In this document: positions 7,780 to 17,781 of the stretch, piece after piece
Layout: the number at the start of each line of letters is the position of its first letter
How positions within the stretch are numbered: the first letter of the stretch is position 1
Source: Bacteroidaceae bacterium
GTDB lineage: Bacteria > Bacteroidota > Bacteroidia > Bacteroidales > Bacteroidaceae
DNA length: 64,000 bases
Assembly (NCBI GenBank): GCA_024682395.1
Contig: JAIKZH010000055.1
Span: 86,552-150,551, forward strand
Direction of reading: 5' to 3'
Program-made: the position numbers and the translations under genes
The notes under the pieces: model-generated
Database searches by the model: none
What the model was told of the DNA's origin: nothing
Seen by the model: the letters and a program-made list of their open reading frames with translations, nothing else

Positions 7780-9762
7780 TCATTGTTGTTTCAGTTCATA
7801 CATGACAAATGATTTTGCTGGCACAGAGATTGTGAAAGAGTTTGATGGGAATTCTTGTTGGGTTGTTACAGGGACATACTTGTTTGGTTCATCCAATGTA
7901 TTCTCACCATCAAGCGAGTCAGACTGAAAGGTTGTAACTACAGCTTTTATCTTGTTCTTTAGATAACCATTCACATTCAGTTTTATCGTCTGTTTGCTAT
8001 CATTGGTATTTACAATCTTAACAATTACAGATTTTGTCACTTTATCGATGACAGAACTTGCAAAAAGTCCATCTTGTCCGTTGTTACCAGCAGCAGGTTT
8101 GTTATTATCGAGGATACAAGAGATTACATTTGTTCCCTTATTATTTGAAAACAAAGACTGAATCCACCATGAACAGGTTTTATATGAACGTAGATTATCA
8201 TACCATATCATATCTGGACGCCATTGCCATCCGTCAACATGAGCAAACAATGGTGCATATGTAGCCATTTCCACCACATCTGCATTACGTTCTACTCCTG
8301 TAAGGAATGCTGCCTCCATCAAAGCCGCTTCAAAGTGGTTCCATCCTTTTCCTTTACCATGACAAGCATATTCACCTGCAAAGACTTTCGGTCCTTTTCG
8401 GTCGTAATTATCGTATCTGTTTCCGCTCTGCAAAAACCATGATTCAGGGCGATAGAAATGTTCGTCAACCAAGTCGGCTCCGATTTTTCTCATCTCAGGC
8501 CATAAGAATTCAAAATCTGCTCCTTCGCTATTTGGTCCTGCTGTACCGACGATTTTTATGTTAGGATATTTCTTTCTTACCTGTTCTACAAAAGGTTTAA
8601 GATGATCGATATAGGTTTGCCCCCATTGTTCATTACCTATTGCAACATATTTAAGATTAAAAGGTGCTGGATGTCCCATATCGGCGCGCAACTTAGCCCA
8701 ACGATTCTTATCAGGATTACCATTAGCAAACTCTATCAGGTCGAGGACATCGTCGATATATGGTTGCAATTCACCGATTGGTTGATGAGCCTCTTCAGAG
8801 TGGTTTTGAAACTGACATGCCAGTCCTACACTTACAACAGGAAGTGGAGAAGCACCTATTTCTTCGCACAACTGGAAATACTCAAAGAATCCAAGTCCGT
8901 AGCTTTGGAAATAATCAGGGAAGAATCGGTTTTCAAAGGTGTAATGCCAACGATTTTCATTTAATGGGCGGTTTTCAACTGGTCCAACAGAGTTTTTCCA
9001 TTGATAACGAGTTGCCAAATCAGTTCCTTCAACGATACATCCGCCAGGGAATCTAAAGACACCAGGGTGCAAGTCGGCTAATGCTTGTGCAAGATCTTTA
9101 CGCATTCCGTTTTCGTGTCCTTTCCATGTATCTACTGGGAAAAGACTTATATGCTCTAAATCAACGACATTGCTTTCTTTTCTAAGAACAACACGTAAAG
9201 AACCTTTATCTACAGTTCGGGTTGCACGTATCTCAACTGAGTATTTCTTCCATTCCTTACCCTCAACCACAACATCAGTTTCAGCTATTTGCTGATTTCC
9301 GTTTCTGTTGTTAGGGTCGCAAAACATGACATGCAATGTTGCAGAGCCACCCTCTGGAACTCTTGCCCAGACAGAGAATCTGTATAGGTTGTTTTTATTG
9401 TAGCCTATTCCGAAATAGCCTTCATTCTCCAATCCCGAATGCTTGTCATTATGTCCGCTATATCCAAGACGCACATAATGAGGATTCTTATCGAATGGTC
9501 CATCACTATTCAGTTTTACATTTCCAAAAATATTCCACCCCATGAAATGATCGGGAAATTCAAAAGATCGGTTTTTTACCAATTCACCGTATAAACCGCC
9601 ATCAGCGGCAAAATTAATATCTTCAAAGAAAATTCCATATAAGGTAGATGGAATGGGAGCACCAATTTTCTTTGGAGAGACAGTCAACACATGTTCATTG
9701 ACAGAAAAAGCTGACAGTGAAGAGGAAAGAAGCATTAAACAAAGTAATTTCTTCATAGACAT
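7780..9762 (-). CDS. Alpha-L-arabinofuranosidase, GH51, with N-terminal carbohydrate-binding domain
   Basis: Removes arabinofuranosyl side chains from plant polysaccharides such as arabinan or arabinoxylan. The 660-aa product has a signal peptide (about residues 1-20), a CBM4/9-like beta-sandwich (about 75-210) inserted after the first catalytic strand, a TIM barrel and a C-terminal beta domain. The acid/base is E378 in GNEQWG and the nucleophile is E464 in FAGEYA. M3 is an alternative start. No SusC/SusD pair is nearby, so it is not in a classical polysaccharide utilisation locus. Confidence 0.92.
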   Translation of the reverse strand: MSMKKLLCLMLLSSSLSAFSVNEHVLTVSPKKIGAPIPSTLYGIFFEDINFAADGGLYGELVKNRSFEFPDHFMGWNIFGNVKLNSDGPFDKNPHYVRLGYSGHNDKHSGLENEGYFGIGYNKNNLYRFSVWARVPEGGSATLHVMFCDPNNRNGNQQIAETDVVVEGKEWKKYSVEIRATRTVDKGSLRVVLRKESNVVDLEHISLFPVDTWKGHENGMRKDLAQALADLHPGVFRFPGGCIVEGTDLATRYQWKNSVGPVENRPLNENRWHYTFENRFFPDYFQSYGLGFFEYFQLCEEIGASPLPVVSVGLACQFQNHSEEAHQPIGELQPYIDDVLDLIEFANGNPDKNRWAKLRADMGHPAPFNLKYVAIGNEQWGQTYIDHLKPFVEQVRKKYPNIKIVGTAGPNSEGADFEFLWPEMRKIGADLVDEHFYRPESWFLQSGNRYDNYDRKGPKVFAGEYACHGKGKGWNHFEAALMEAAFLTGVERNADVVEMATYAPLFAHVDGWQWRPDMIWYDNLRSYKTCSWWIQSLFSNNKGTNVISCILDNNKPAAGNNGQDGLFASSVIDKVTKSVIVKIVNTNDSKQTIKLNVNGYLKNKIKAVVTTFQSDSLDGENTLDEPNKYVPVTTQQEFPSNSFTISVPAKSFVMYELKQQ

Positions 9763-9790
9763 CTGTGTTTGTTTTTATTGAATTTAATCG

Positions 9791-9820
9791 CAAAGATAAT
9801 CAAATAATTGCAATACCAAG
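9791..9820 (-). promoter_or_regulatory. Putative promoter of the GH51 operon
   Basis: Minus-strand TATCTTTG (9791-9798) matches the -7 element. CTTG (9817-9820) sits 18 bases upstream and is a weaker match to TTTG at slightly short spacing. Confidence 0.5.
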
Positions 9821-9909
9821 TATCATTCATGCTTTTTATTACAATTACAATAAAACAAAAACCGACAACCATGGCTACCGGTTATTTAAAGTTTTGTATG
9901 AATTTTGTA

Positions 9910-10500
9910 TTACTTCATTAGAGAGACTATAAATTCTGCTATCTTATCTGAATAAAGTGCATGCAACATTATTGAACCAAACAATAACAAATTAACAAAT
10001 AACACAACGCATATTGTCTTCCGAGCTTTTTGAGAAGTATTATCTCTTAGATATTCTTCACGATACTTTTCATATTTATTATGACGTAATGAGAAAAAAT
10101 AATCTATGAGAAAGCATATAATAAAACTCATAAACAATGTATAATTTTCCCCATTCCATTCTATTTGTTCATTCTCAAAATACTTTGAAAACATCTTTAA
10201 TATAAACAGGGAGAATAAAAAGATTGGCAAGAATGAAACACACGAAACAACTCCTCTAGAAAAAGTAACACGCATTGAATTAAAGGAAGAAAAAGGCACC
10301 TTCCATTCTTGCTCTATATTACTCCTACTACGAGCGCGGACCTCTTTTATGCGCATATGAGCCTTGGGGAACCAATTGTCTATTAATTTTGCTATTACAT
10401 ATTTTATATAGAATTCCACCTCCTCAAATAATACCGAGAAGAATTCGGTTATAAAGTATAGTCGATTATATAGTTTCTCTATGCGAGTTAGAAAAGTCAT
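9910..10500 (-). CDS. Hypothetical membrane protein with three hydrophobic segments
   Basis: Function not recognised. The 196-aa product has an amphipathic N-terminal region with many aromatic residues, then three likely membrane helices (about residues 82-105, 122-138 and 163-183) separated by basic loops. There is no signal peptide and no catalytic motif. It stands alone between the GH51 promoter and the U32 gene. It is likely an inner-membrane protein. Confidence 0.65.
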   Translation of the reverse strand: MTFLTRIEKLYNRLYFITEFFSVLFEEVEFYIKYVIAKLIDNWFPKAHMRIKEVRARSRSNIEQEWKVPFSSFNSMRVTFSRGVVSCVSFLPIFLFSLFILKMFSKYFENEQIEWNGENYTLFMSFIICFLIDYFFSLRHNKYEKYREEYLRDNTSQKARKTICVVLFVNLLLFGSIMLHALYSDKIAEFIVSLMK

Positions 10501-10632
10501 AACTTATAAGAATTATATTTTTATTGGGGATTGAATTAGGATGAATACCATATGAATTATAAGTAGTTTACGATGCAAAGATAATCAATATATGTTATAT
10601 GGCAAATAACAATTCCGTTTTTAACAGAAAAT

Positions 10633-10656
10633 GCCCCAACTCCGAAGAATTGAGGC
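10633..10656 (-). terminator. Terminator of the U32 gene
   Basis: On the minus strand GCCTCAA pairs with TTGGGGC (one G-U) around a loop containing CTTCGGAG, followed by ATTTTCT. It lies about 60 bases past the stop at 10719. Confidence 0.6.
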
Positions 10657-10718
10657 TATGATTAAATACATTCAACCTGTTTTAGAAGGGTGTATCAAAA
10701 ATATTATTCTAATTACTC

Positions 10719-11978
10719 TTATGCCAAAGTTCGTTTAACAAGCAAATAAAGTTTGTCGTTTGGTCGTACTTTCTCGTTTGTTTTAAATGAGACATGTTGA
10801 CCACGAGTAGCAACAGATACTGGTTCGAGATCAAATCGGATTTCGTCGACAGTTTGTATAAGAGCACCAGTTGTTACTCCAGTAACGAGAATCTTATCGC
10901 CTACATGTAAATCAACATTTTCAATAAGAAATTCAGCGACTCCGATGTTTGAGAAGTATTTTATACATTTACCAACATATTCTTTTTTCTCTGTTGCCTT
11001 GCTTCCATATACCTCGCACCATTCACCAAGTTTCTGACCTTGATAATATCCATCCCAGAAACCACGATTAAAGACAGTTGAGAGTTGTGCATCCCAATGA
11101 TCACAACATTTCTCCCATTCTTCCTCGGTGCCTTTTCCTTCAAGAACCTTATTTATTGCTTCATTATAACAATTTACAACTGTATGAACATATTCTGGTC
11201 CACGTGCACGTCCTTCTATTTTAAAGACTCTTACACCTGCATTCATCATGATGTCGATGAATCTTATAGTTTTAAGGTCTTTTGGCGACATAATATATTT
11301 GTTTTCGATATTTAGTTTATCGCCAGTCTCTAAGTCGGTAACTTCGTAGCCTCGTCTGCATATCTGCACACATTCACCACGATTTGCACTACGTCCTGCA
11401 TTTTGAAGACTTAAATAACATTTTCCGCTTATTGCCATACATAAGGCACCATGGCAGAACATCTCGATTCTAACCAACTGACCAGAAGGACCACATATAT
11501 GCTGTTCTTCAATTTGTTTGTGAATGTCGGCCACTTGCCACATGTTTAATTCACGAGCCAGAACAACAACATCGGCAAACTGTGCATAGAATTTTAAAGC
11601 TTCAATATTAGAGATATTAAGTTGGGTTGACAAATGGACTTCTTGTCCGACCTTACGGCAATATGTCATCACAGCCACATCGCTTGCTATAACAGCAGAG
11701 ATACCTGCACTTTTTGCCGCATCAACAATTTCGTGCATTACTTCGATATCTTCTTCATATATTATCGTATTTACGGTCAAATAGCTTTTAACTCCGTGTT
11801 GTTGGCATATTGCAGCAATATCCTTCAAATCATCGATATTAAATGGATTTGCAGAATGAGAGCGCATATTCAGTTTTCCGATACCAAAATACACAGAATC
11901 AGCACCTGCATTGATTGCTGCAGCCAGATTTTCGCGAGATCCGACAGGTGCCATTATTTCAAAATCTTTACGAGTCAT
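10719..11978 (-). CDS. Peptidase U32 family protein, YegQ/TrhP-like
   Basis: U32 proteins were first called collagenases. Several members (YegQ/TrhP, RlhA) are now known to take part in hydroxylating uridine in tRNA or cytidine in 23S rRNA. The 419-aa product starts with the family motif EIMAPVGSRENL and carries the U32 signature EMFCHGALCMAISGKCYLS (about residues 175-193), followed by KIEGRARGPEYV. Length and the simple architecture fit the tRNA-modifying TrhP group best; the substrate assignment is inference. It is a single-gene unit. Confidence 0.85.
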   Translation of the reverse strand: MTRKDFEIMAPVGSRENLAAAINAGADSVYFGIGKLNMRSHSANPFNIDDLKDIAAICQQHGVKSYLTVNTIIYEEDIEVMHEIVDAAKSAGISAVIASDVAVMTYCRKVGQEVHLSTQLNISNIEALKFYAQFADVVVLARELNMWQVADIHKQIEEQHICGPSGQLVRIEMFCHGALCMAISGKCYLSLQNAGRSANRGECVQICRRGYEVTDLETGDKLNIENKYIMSPKDLKTIRFIDIMMNAGVRVFKIEGRARGPEYVHTVVNCYNEAINKVLEGKGTEEEWEKCCDHWDAQLSTVFNRGFWDGYYQGQKLGEWCEVYGSKATEKKEYVGKCIKYFSNIGVAEFLIENVDLHVGDKILVTGVTTGALIQTVDEIRFDLEPVSVATRGQHVSFKTNEKVRPNDKLYLLVKRTLA

Positions 11979-12006
11979 AATTTGTCATTAAAACTTAATT
12001 GCGGGA

Positions 12007-12014
12007 CAAAGATA
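12007..12014 (-). promoter_or_regulatory. Putative -7 element of the U32 gene
   Basis: Minus-strand TATCTTTG, about 30 bases before the ATG. No good TTTG was found at the expected distance, so the call rests on one element. Confidence 0.4.
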
Positions 12015-12154
12015 CGAATTTATTTTCATTACTGATTGCATTGGCATTAAAAGGATATATTAACGCCAGTCATAAATGCAAGTTTAGACCATGGAAATCC
12101 TGAATTTGCTTAATTTGCAAAAGGGGGGAAAGATAATACCATTTTTATAAACGA

Positions 12155-14221
12155 TTAAAACCTATATCGTATTTGTAATTGTAAATCCTCCTTATGCGAG
12201 CTATCAATCATTTCCAATGCTGTTCCAATACTTTCTCTGTTGAAATATTTGGTTGTTGCCAACTTACAATTGAATGTAAAAGACTTAAATATCGGCAGAG
12301 AAACATGCAATGCGGCTCTAATGCCATGATATGCATAACTTGTCACTCCCAAAGAATACAACAAAGATGGTTCGTAGGCATACACACGTGCATCATAATT
12401 ATCAGTATTGAAATATGCTAACGATAGATCTAAATGACGGCCCGACGAGTCCTTCAACTTTAATAATTCTCCGAAACCATATCCATAAGAGGTTCCAGAA
12501 TTTGGGTTGAAAATAATATTAAGCGATGCTGTTGATTTCAATGATAAATGTGATGATATATCAAATGAATTCTGCAGTCTTATACTTTGATTTGTGAAAT
12601 AATATAATTTCGTGTAATCAATTTCGTTTCCTTTGCTTCCTACTGTTATTTTACAGTCTTTCTGCTTTGATTTCAGTCGGTAACGCAGTTGCCACGACGA
12701 TTTCTTAGAAAAGTCATAATTAATCTGTCCATATAAATCGATGGCATGCGAACTTTCGGATGTTTGGAACCTTAAGAAAGGGAAATAAACATAATCGGCA
12801 TACATGGCTAAATTTAGATTTCGCATTGGCGACATAGAAAGAGACATGCACACACCATTCTCATTCTGAACAGAAGAATTCTCACCAAACGCATGAGCAT
12901 GAAGTGAGGTATATCCCTTTGAGTAATAACGCTGTATGAGAGAAAGAGTTGTTTGGCTACCGATATTATATTGTATGTTGTTGATTGTAGCTATTCCTCC
13001 ATCGAAAGAGGATGCAGTTTCACCGACCATACTAATCTTTTCTTTTACAAAACCATAGTTTACACTATAATTAGTGAAATCAGAGCCTTTGGGATAAAAA
13101 CGCTTATAAATGGTAGAAGGAGTATCAGATGCAGGCATAAGAGGGACTGAGAGATGCGAATGTATTGCTGTTAATCCGATTTGCCATCCAGGTAACAACA
13201 TCTGCATATTAGTACCAAAGGACAATTCACCCACATTTCCTTTCTTACTTCGTTCTAACTGAGTGCGATGAAATCCGTCAGACAATAACGAAGACAGACC
13301 TAATGAATCGTTTCTCATTGTACCATCAATATTCATATGTGACACAAACATACTACAATCCATCTTATTCCATAATTTCATGGTTATAGCAGCACCACGG
13401 AAATGATTGAGTTCAGAGAAAGATGTATGTTTTGTAAATCCACGATTCACATAGTTTTGATTACCTAAAGACATGTATTTGCCAAAACTCATATTGGAAT
13501 TGACAACAAGTCCTTGTGCAAAACCTGCACGATAATCACCTATTATGAGATTACGGACTATCCCAGTTTTATTCTTATATTGAACATAAGCCGAGTAATA
13601 ATCAAAATAGTCCTCGCCTGCATCTTTCTCAAACTGTAAGCCAGCAAACAAGATGTTTTTTGAGGAAAGAGCATATCTAAACGAATGATAATTGGAATTG
13701 CCTCGATATATCTTATTAGGAGATTTCTGTATGATACTATCTGGTTTATTCTTAAAACCATCTTTAGTATAAAAAGGCACATCAGTTCTTCCGATTATTT
13801 CATGTCGTGAGTATTTCAGCAAATCACGCAACGAAGGATTCTTATGTACATCTTTTTCTGGATGCACAACCTCACAGAATAATTTTAGTCGTTGACGTGT
13901 TTCAAAATCTAAGCTATTAATCAGCATCAGTTCGCCCGTCGACATAAACAATCCGTTTCTTTCTCGATAAAAGACTATATCACGGATTTGACTTTCAGAA
14001 AGGAATGGTAATCTGTGTAAATCTTCCTCGGAGACATCATTTAGATTCATTGGACTCATATGAATCTCTTCCAACTCTGAAATTATCATCTCCATTGTCT
14101 GTTCATCTTCTCCCATCTCATCATAGATCTCGCTAACGAAATCATCCCATTCCATTTCAGATTGAGAGAAAGCATTTCCACTTATAGCCATTAGGCCAAT
14201 CAACAACCACAAATGCTTCAT
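12155..14221 (-). CDS. Helix-hairpin-helix protein with predicted outer-membrane beta-barrel
   Basis: The 688-aa product has a signal peptide (about residues 1-19, ending AFSQ). An acidic stretch is followed by two ComEA-like helix-hairpin-helix units (about residues 55-115, with LNDVSEEDLHRLPF and STGELMLINSLD). The rest (about 130-688) alternates aromatic and polar residues and ends LQLQIRYRF, the C-terminal phenylalanine pattern of outer-membrane barrels. HHH motifs usually bind DNA, so this would place them on the periplasmic side of a barrel. A role in DNA uptake is a guess. It lies 6 bases after a CPBP protease gene. Confidence 0.72.
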   Translation of the reverse strand: MKHLWLLIGLMAISGNAFSQSEMEWDDFVSEIYDEMGEDEQTMEMIISELEEIHMSPMNLNDVSEEDLHRLPFLSESQIRDIVFYRERNGLFMSTGELMLINSLDFETRQRLKLFCEVVHPEKDVHKNPSLRDLLKYSRHEIIGRTDVPFYTKDGFKNKPDSIIQKSPNKIYRGNSNYHSFRYALSSKNILFAGLQFEKDAGEDYFDYYSAYVQYKNKTGIVRNLIIGDYRAGFAQGLVVNSNMSFGKYMSLGNQNYVNRGFTKHTSFSELNHFRGAAITMKLWNKMDCSMFVSHMNIDGTMRNDSLGLSSLLSDGFHRTQLERSKKGNVGELSFGTNMQMLLPGWQIGLTAIHSHLSVPLMPASDTPSTIYKRFYPKGSDFTNYSVNYGFVKEKISMVGETASSFDGGIATINNIQYNIGSQTTLSLIQRYYSKGYTSLHAHAFGENSSVQNENGVCMSLSMSPMRNLNLAMYADYVYFPFLRFQTSESSHAIDLYGQINYDFSKKSSWQLRYRLKSKQKDCKITVGSKGNEIDYTKLYYFTNQSIRLQNSFDISSHLSLKSTASLNIIFNPNSGTSYGYGFGELLKLKDSSGRHLDLSLAYFNTDNYDARVYAYEPSLLYSLGVTSYAYHGIRAALHVSLPIFKSFTFNCKLATTKYFNRESIGTALEMIDSSHKEDLQLQIRYRF

Positions 14222-14227
14222 TTCTAA

Positions 14228-15034
14228 CTAAATATCATTATTAATTTGTAAATTTTCCGATTCTTCTCTGTTTTGTCTATAATACCATAAGAATATCTTT
14301 ACACATAAATAAATGGCTATAATCGTTATAAGAATCAAGATGCCACAACTACCAAATATTTCTTTATAAGTCATATTTGCCAAATCTCCGTTTATCATAA
14401 ATGTTATGACAGTTAATGTGTTATTCAACACATGACATATACATGAAGGAAGCACACTTTTGCTTTTCACGTATAGCACCCCGAACATAACGCCCACGCC
14501 AAAAGCATAAAATATCTGTATCGGGTTAAAATGTACGACCGCAAACATAAACGATGAAATCAGTATTGCGTAAATGGGATTTACTCCTCGTTTCAACATC
14601 TTTCCAAGAAGAGCACTTCTAAAAACCAGTTCTTCGGCAACTGGACCAAAAAATGCGACAGCAAAAATTCCGAATTTATCTTTCATCAGAATATTTATAA
14701 TTCCAAAAGATACATCCTGAAAGCCGATAAATTCTGCTATTACGTTAAGTGAAAAGAATCCAGCGAAAATAGCTAATAGTATTTTTGGTGCGAGCCTCCA
14801 TCTTATCGACTTGGTGTTGAATTCCTTTTTAATGCTTATATGACGTGTAAGTAAGACTATCAGAATCACAAACAAAGAAGAAAGAGTGAGACTGAGTCCC
14901 ACTATAAATCCATAGTTATCAAATGTGAAGGAGTTGTCAAAAAAAAATAATAATCCACTTAATACAACTTGTGGAATTAAGAATATTGCCAATACTATAA
15001 GTGTGTCTATGACAACGTGTTTAATATTATTCAT
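14228..15034 (-). CDS. CPBP family intramembrane glutamic endopeptidase
   Basis: A multi-pass membrane protein of the Abi/CAAX-processing family. The 268-aa product has about seven hydrophobic segments. The first catalytic motif is E134-E135-x-x-x-R139 (EELVFR), the second is FMFAVVHFNP, and the third region contains CHVLNN. The substrate is unknown; members process peptides or serve in bacteriocin self-protection. It is close to the downstream HHH barrel gene and probably cotranscribed. Confidence 0.85.
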   Translation of the reverse strand: MNNIKHVVIDTLIVLAIFLIPQVVLSGLLFFFDNSFTFDNYGFIVGLSLTLSSLFVILIVLLTRHISIKKEFNTKSIRWRLAPKILLAIFAGFFSLNVIAEFIGFQDVSFGIINILMKDKFGIFAVAFFGPVAEELVFRSALLGKMLKRGVNPIYAILISSFMFAVVHFNPIQIFYAFGVGVMFGVLYVKSKSVLPSCICHVLNNTLTVITFMINGDLANMTYKEIFGSCGILILITIIAIYLCVKIFLWYYRQNREESENLQINNDI

Positions 15035-15090
15035 TTTATATTTATTATTTTAAATTACTTATTGATTCAGACTTTCTATTTTTCCGATAT

Positions 15091-15900
15091 TTATATTCGT
15101 TCAACTTCGATTTTCTGATTAAGGAAGATGGATGCACTTTCACCAAAGCGTTCCGGAGATTCAGATGTATAGTATTTACATGAGCCTCCACGTGAGATAC
15201 GCGAATCTATCTCGGGATGACGTTGGAGATAATCCTTCAAACTATTTGCTATATATTGTCCTTGAGAAATAATCATAATATGTTGAGGGCAATATTGTTT
15301 TATCTTATTAATCAAAAGAGGATAATGCGTGCAACCTAAGATTATAGTATCGATTAACGGGTCCATACTAAGCAATGTATCTATACGCTCTTTCACAAAG
15401 TAATCTGCACTTGGTTTATCAAATTCACAGTTCTCAACCAATGGCACCCACATTGGACATGCAAGTCCTGTAATTACACATTCAGGAAAAATCTTTTGTA
15501 TTTCGAGAGTGTATGAATTAGATTTTATAGTACCTTCGGTTGCAAGTACCCCGATATGATGAGAATGAGTATAATTACCAACGATTTCAGCTGTGGGACG
15601 TATCACACCCAACACACGACGGTCAGGATAAGCAGTAGGCAGATAGTTTTGCTGAATATTACGCAAAGCTTTAGCAGAAGCCGTATTACAACCGAGAATA
15701 ATCAACGGGCAATCCATCTCAAATAGTTTCTGAACAGCCTCTAACGTAAACTCATACACAACATCAAACGAACGTGTTCCATAAGGAGCACGTGCATTAT
15801 CGCCAAAATAAATATAATCGTATTGTGGCATCAGTTTTCGGATACTGTCGAGTATCGTCAACCCACCATATCCAGAGTCAAATATTCCTATTGGTGTCAT
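15091..15900 (-). CDS. murI: Glutamate racemase
   Basis: Converts L-glutamate to D-glutamate for peptidoglycan. The 269-aa product begins PIGIFDSGYGGLTI and has the two catalytic cysteines C71 (LGCNTASA) and C190 (LGCTHYPLL). It starts 10 bases after the ompH-like gene at 15911, so the two are an operon. In many Bacteroidales murI follows the bamA-ompH-ompH cluster; here that cluster is about 24 kb away. Confidence 0.96.
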   Translation of the reverse strand: MTPIGIFDSGYGGLTILDSIRKLMPQYDYIYFGDNARAPYGTRSFDVVYEFTLEAVQKLFEMDCPLIILGCNTASAKALRNIQQNYLPTAYPDRRVLGVIRPTAEIVGNYTHSHHIGVLATEGTIKSNSYTLEIQKIFPECVITGLACPMWVPLVENCEFDKPSADYFVKERIDTLLSMDPLIDTIILGCTHYPLLINKIKQYCPQHIMIISQGQYIANSLKDYLQRHPEIDSRISRGGSCKYYTSESPERFGESASIFLNQKIEVERI

Positions 15901-15910
15901 CTTTTCGGGA

Positions 15911-16426
15911 CTATTTGTTTAATGAAGAAATAACTTCGTTAGTCATATCCTCGCCTAATTCTGGATTAATAAAAAGGTATGCGTCATTATCTATATTAAT
16001 TATATACGGATACCCCTTTTCCTTTCCCATCTCAGCCAATATTGCCTTAAGATGTTCTTCAACAGGTTGCATAAGTTCGTTTTCAGCTTTTGCAAGCAAG
16101 CGTTGTGATTCTTGTTTAAAAGCCACACTTTGTTCCATCAATTGTTGTAATTCTTTCTGGCGTTTAATCAAGATATTCTCTGGGAAAGACTTCTGCCCAT
16201 CGACATATTCCTCAAATTGCTTATTAAAAGCCTGTTCAGAACGTTTAAGTTCTTTATCGTAATTCGATTTCAGTGCTTTCAAACTTTCTTGAGCCTTAAT
16301 ATATTGAGGCATAGCCTTCATTATCTTAGAATAGCTTACATATCCGAATTTGAGTTCTGTAGTCTGAGCAACCATTGCACATGACAAACATGACATCAAA
16401 AAGATTAAAAAGATTTTCTTCTGCAT
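15911..16426 (-). CDS. OmpH/Skp family periplasmic chaperone
   Basis: Skp-like proteins hold unfolded outer-membrane proteins in the periplasm. The 171-aa product has a signal peptide (about residues 1-20, ending AMVAQ), the FGYVSYSKIMKAMPQY segment typical of OmpH, and a long charged coiled coil (about 40-125). It is paired with murI. Two further ompH genes lie at 40076 and 40618, making this a third paralogue. Confidence 0.88.
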   Translation of the reverse strand: MQKKIFLIFLMSCLSCAMVAQTTELKFGYVSYSKIMKAMPQYIKAQESLKALKSNYDKELKRSEQAFNKQFEEYVDGQKSFPENILIKRQKELQQLMEQSVAFKQESQRLLAKAENELMQPVEEHLKAILAEMGKEKGYPYIINIDNDAYLFINPELGEDMTNEVISSLNK

Positions 16427-16490
16427 ATATTATTATTTTTATTGTATTTTTAATATTAACCTAATTGCAATCCTTTGTAAAGAAGTCTTA

Positions 16491-17744
16491 TTATTTAACT
16501 GTAATAATCAATGGAGATTTTATACGTTTTGCAAAGCCATTAAGATATGACTCCCAATCTCCCATGGATATTATATTTGTTGACGCATTTCTGTTCCATG
16601 CAGAGCCGAAATAATACGTAAATTGTTTTTTGGTTCCTACAACACCCAATACATGCCCAACAGCACCTTGAATTTCGTCCTCAGATTTATAGAACATTTT
16701 ATCGATGGAAGCAGGGAAAGCAACCCCAATATATGTGTGTCCGAAATCCAGATTTTGTTCAGAACGATATTTGTCTTTATAGAGTTCAGGATCGCCAAGA
16801 TCCTCATACAACATATAACCATCTTTTACATTCATTATATATGCGTATGGATTCTCTTTATGAATAACGATTCCGGCAGAAGAAAGCATTGAAGAAGTCA
16901 TACCTTCATAACTCACATCAACCTTATTCATATGAGAATTAGCATCTAAAGACACCACTCGTTTCTCAACAACATATTTATCATCAATTTTTATCGTATC
17001 AAACGACATCTGAACCGTAAATCTTAAAGGTCCGTTATCAAGGATTGTACATTGCTTACAAGGATTCGGAAAATGAATAGACATATCGTTTCCAACAAGC
17101 AAGGCAGATGTTCCACATCCTAATGTTGCATTCGATTTATAGCAATCCAATCCGTTTCCATGATCTACATAATAACTAATCGAATTATATACATCATCAG
17201 CCAAATTGCCATATCCCAATTCTCTTAATCTACGGATTGTTGCACGGATATTATTATCAAATTCGTTCTTATATCGAGCCTCAACCACCAAATCAGTTGT
17301 TCTTTTATTCAAGACATCATATCCAAAGGATTCATTCTTATTATTCAACATTGAATCAGGACAACTACATTTAAATGCCACATAGTTATTTTCCCATGCT
17401 ATATCATTGTTGTATTCTAAGAACTGACGTCCGAAAACCAAAGGTTCATATTCCGCAGCATGTCCTGTAACTGCATAATATATAGATTTACCTTTTGACG
17501 GCACACCAACTTGAAAAATCAACTTACCATCATAAGTTTTCTGACTTGGTATTTCACGTCCATCAGCATCTGTTACAATGAAATCATCAGTACCGAGTTT
17601 GTTTCGTATAGAGGACATGTCCATTTCAGCCATCTCCAGACGTTCTGCAGACAGTTTGTTTTCTATAGTAATCTTAACCTTATCCGCTGCAAACATACTC
17701 ACAGAGGCCATAAATAGGGTTAAAAAAGATACATATCCTTTCAT
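16491..17744 (-). CDS. DUF4861-family secreted protein
   Basis: The start at 17744 (MKGYVSFLTLF) is chosen over the GTG at 17753. The product of 417 residues has a signal peptide ending about residue 19 (FAADK), then a beta-rich protein with conserved YYVDHGNGLDCY and GCGTSALL segments. Proteins of this family (assignment from memory) occur in Bacteroidetes near enzymes that degrade pectic polysaccharides; their exact activity is not something I can state. Here it stands between rnr and the ompH-murI pair with no pectinase nearby. Confidence 0.7.
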   Translation of the reverse strand: MKGYVSFLTLFMASVSMFAADKVKITIENKLSAERLEMAEMDMSSIRNKLGTDDFIVTDADGREIPSQKTYDGKLIFQVGVPSKGKSIYYAVTGHAAEYEPLVFGRQFLEYNNDIAWENNYVAFKCSCPDSMLNNKNESFGYDVLNKRTTDLVVEARYKNEFDNNIRATIRRLRELGYGNLADDVYNSISYYVDHGNGLDCYKSNATLGCGTSALLVGNDMSIHFPNPCKQCTILDNGPLRFTVQMSFDTIKIDDKYVVEKRVVSLDANSHMNKVDVSYEGMTSSMLSSAGIVIHKENPYAYIMNVKDGYMLYEDLGDPELYKDKYRSEQNLDFGHTYIGVAFPASIDKMFYKSEDEIQGAVGHVLGVVGTKKQFTYYFGSAWNRNASTNIISMGDWESYLNGFAKRIKSPLIITVK

Positions 17745-17781
17745 TGACAACACTCAGTAGGTTTTTCTATACAGAACAGGA

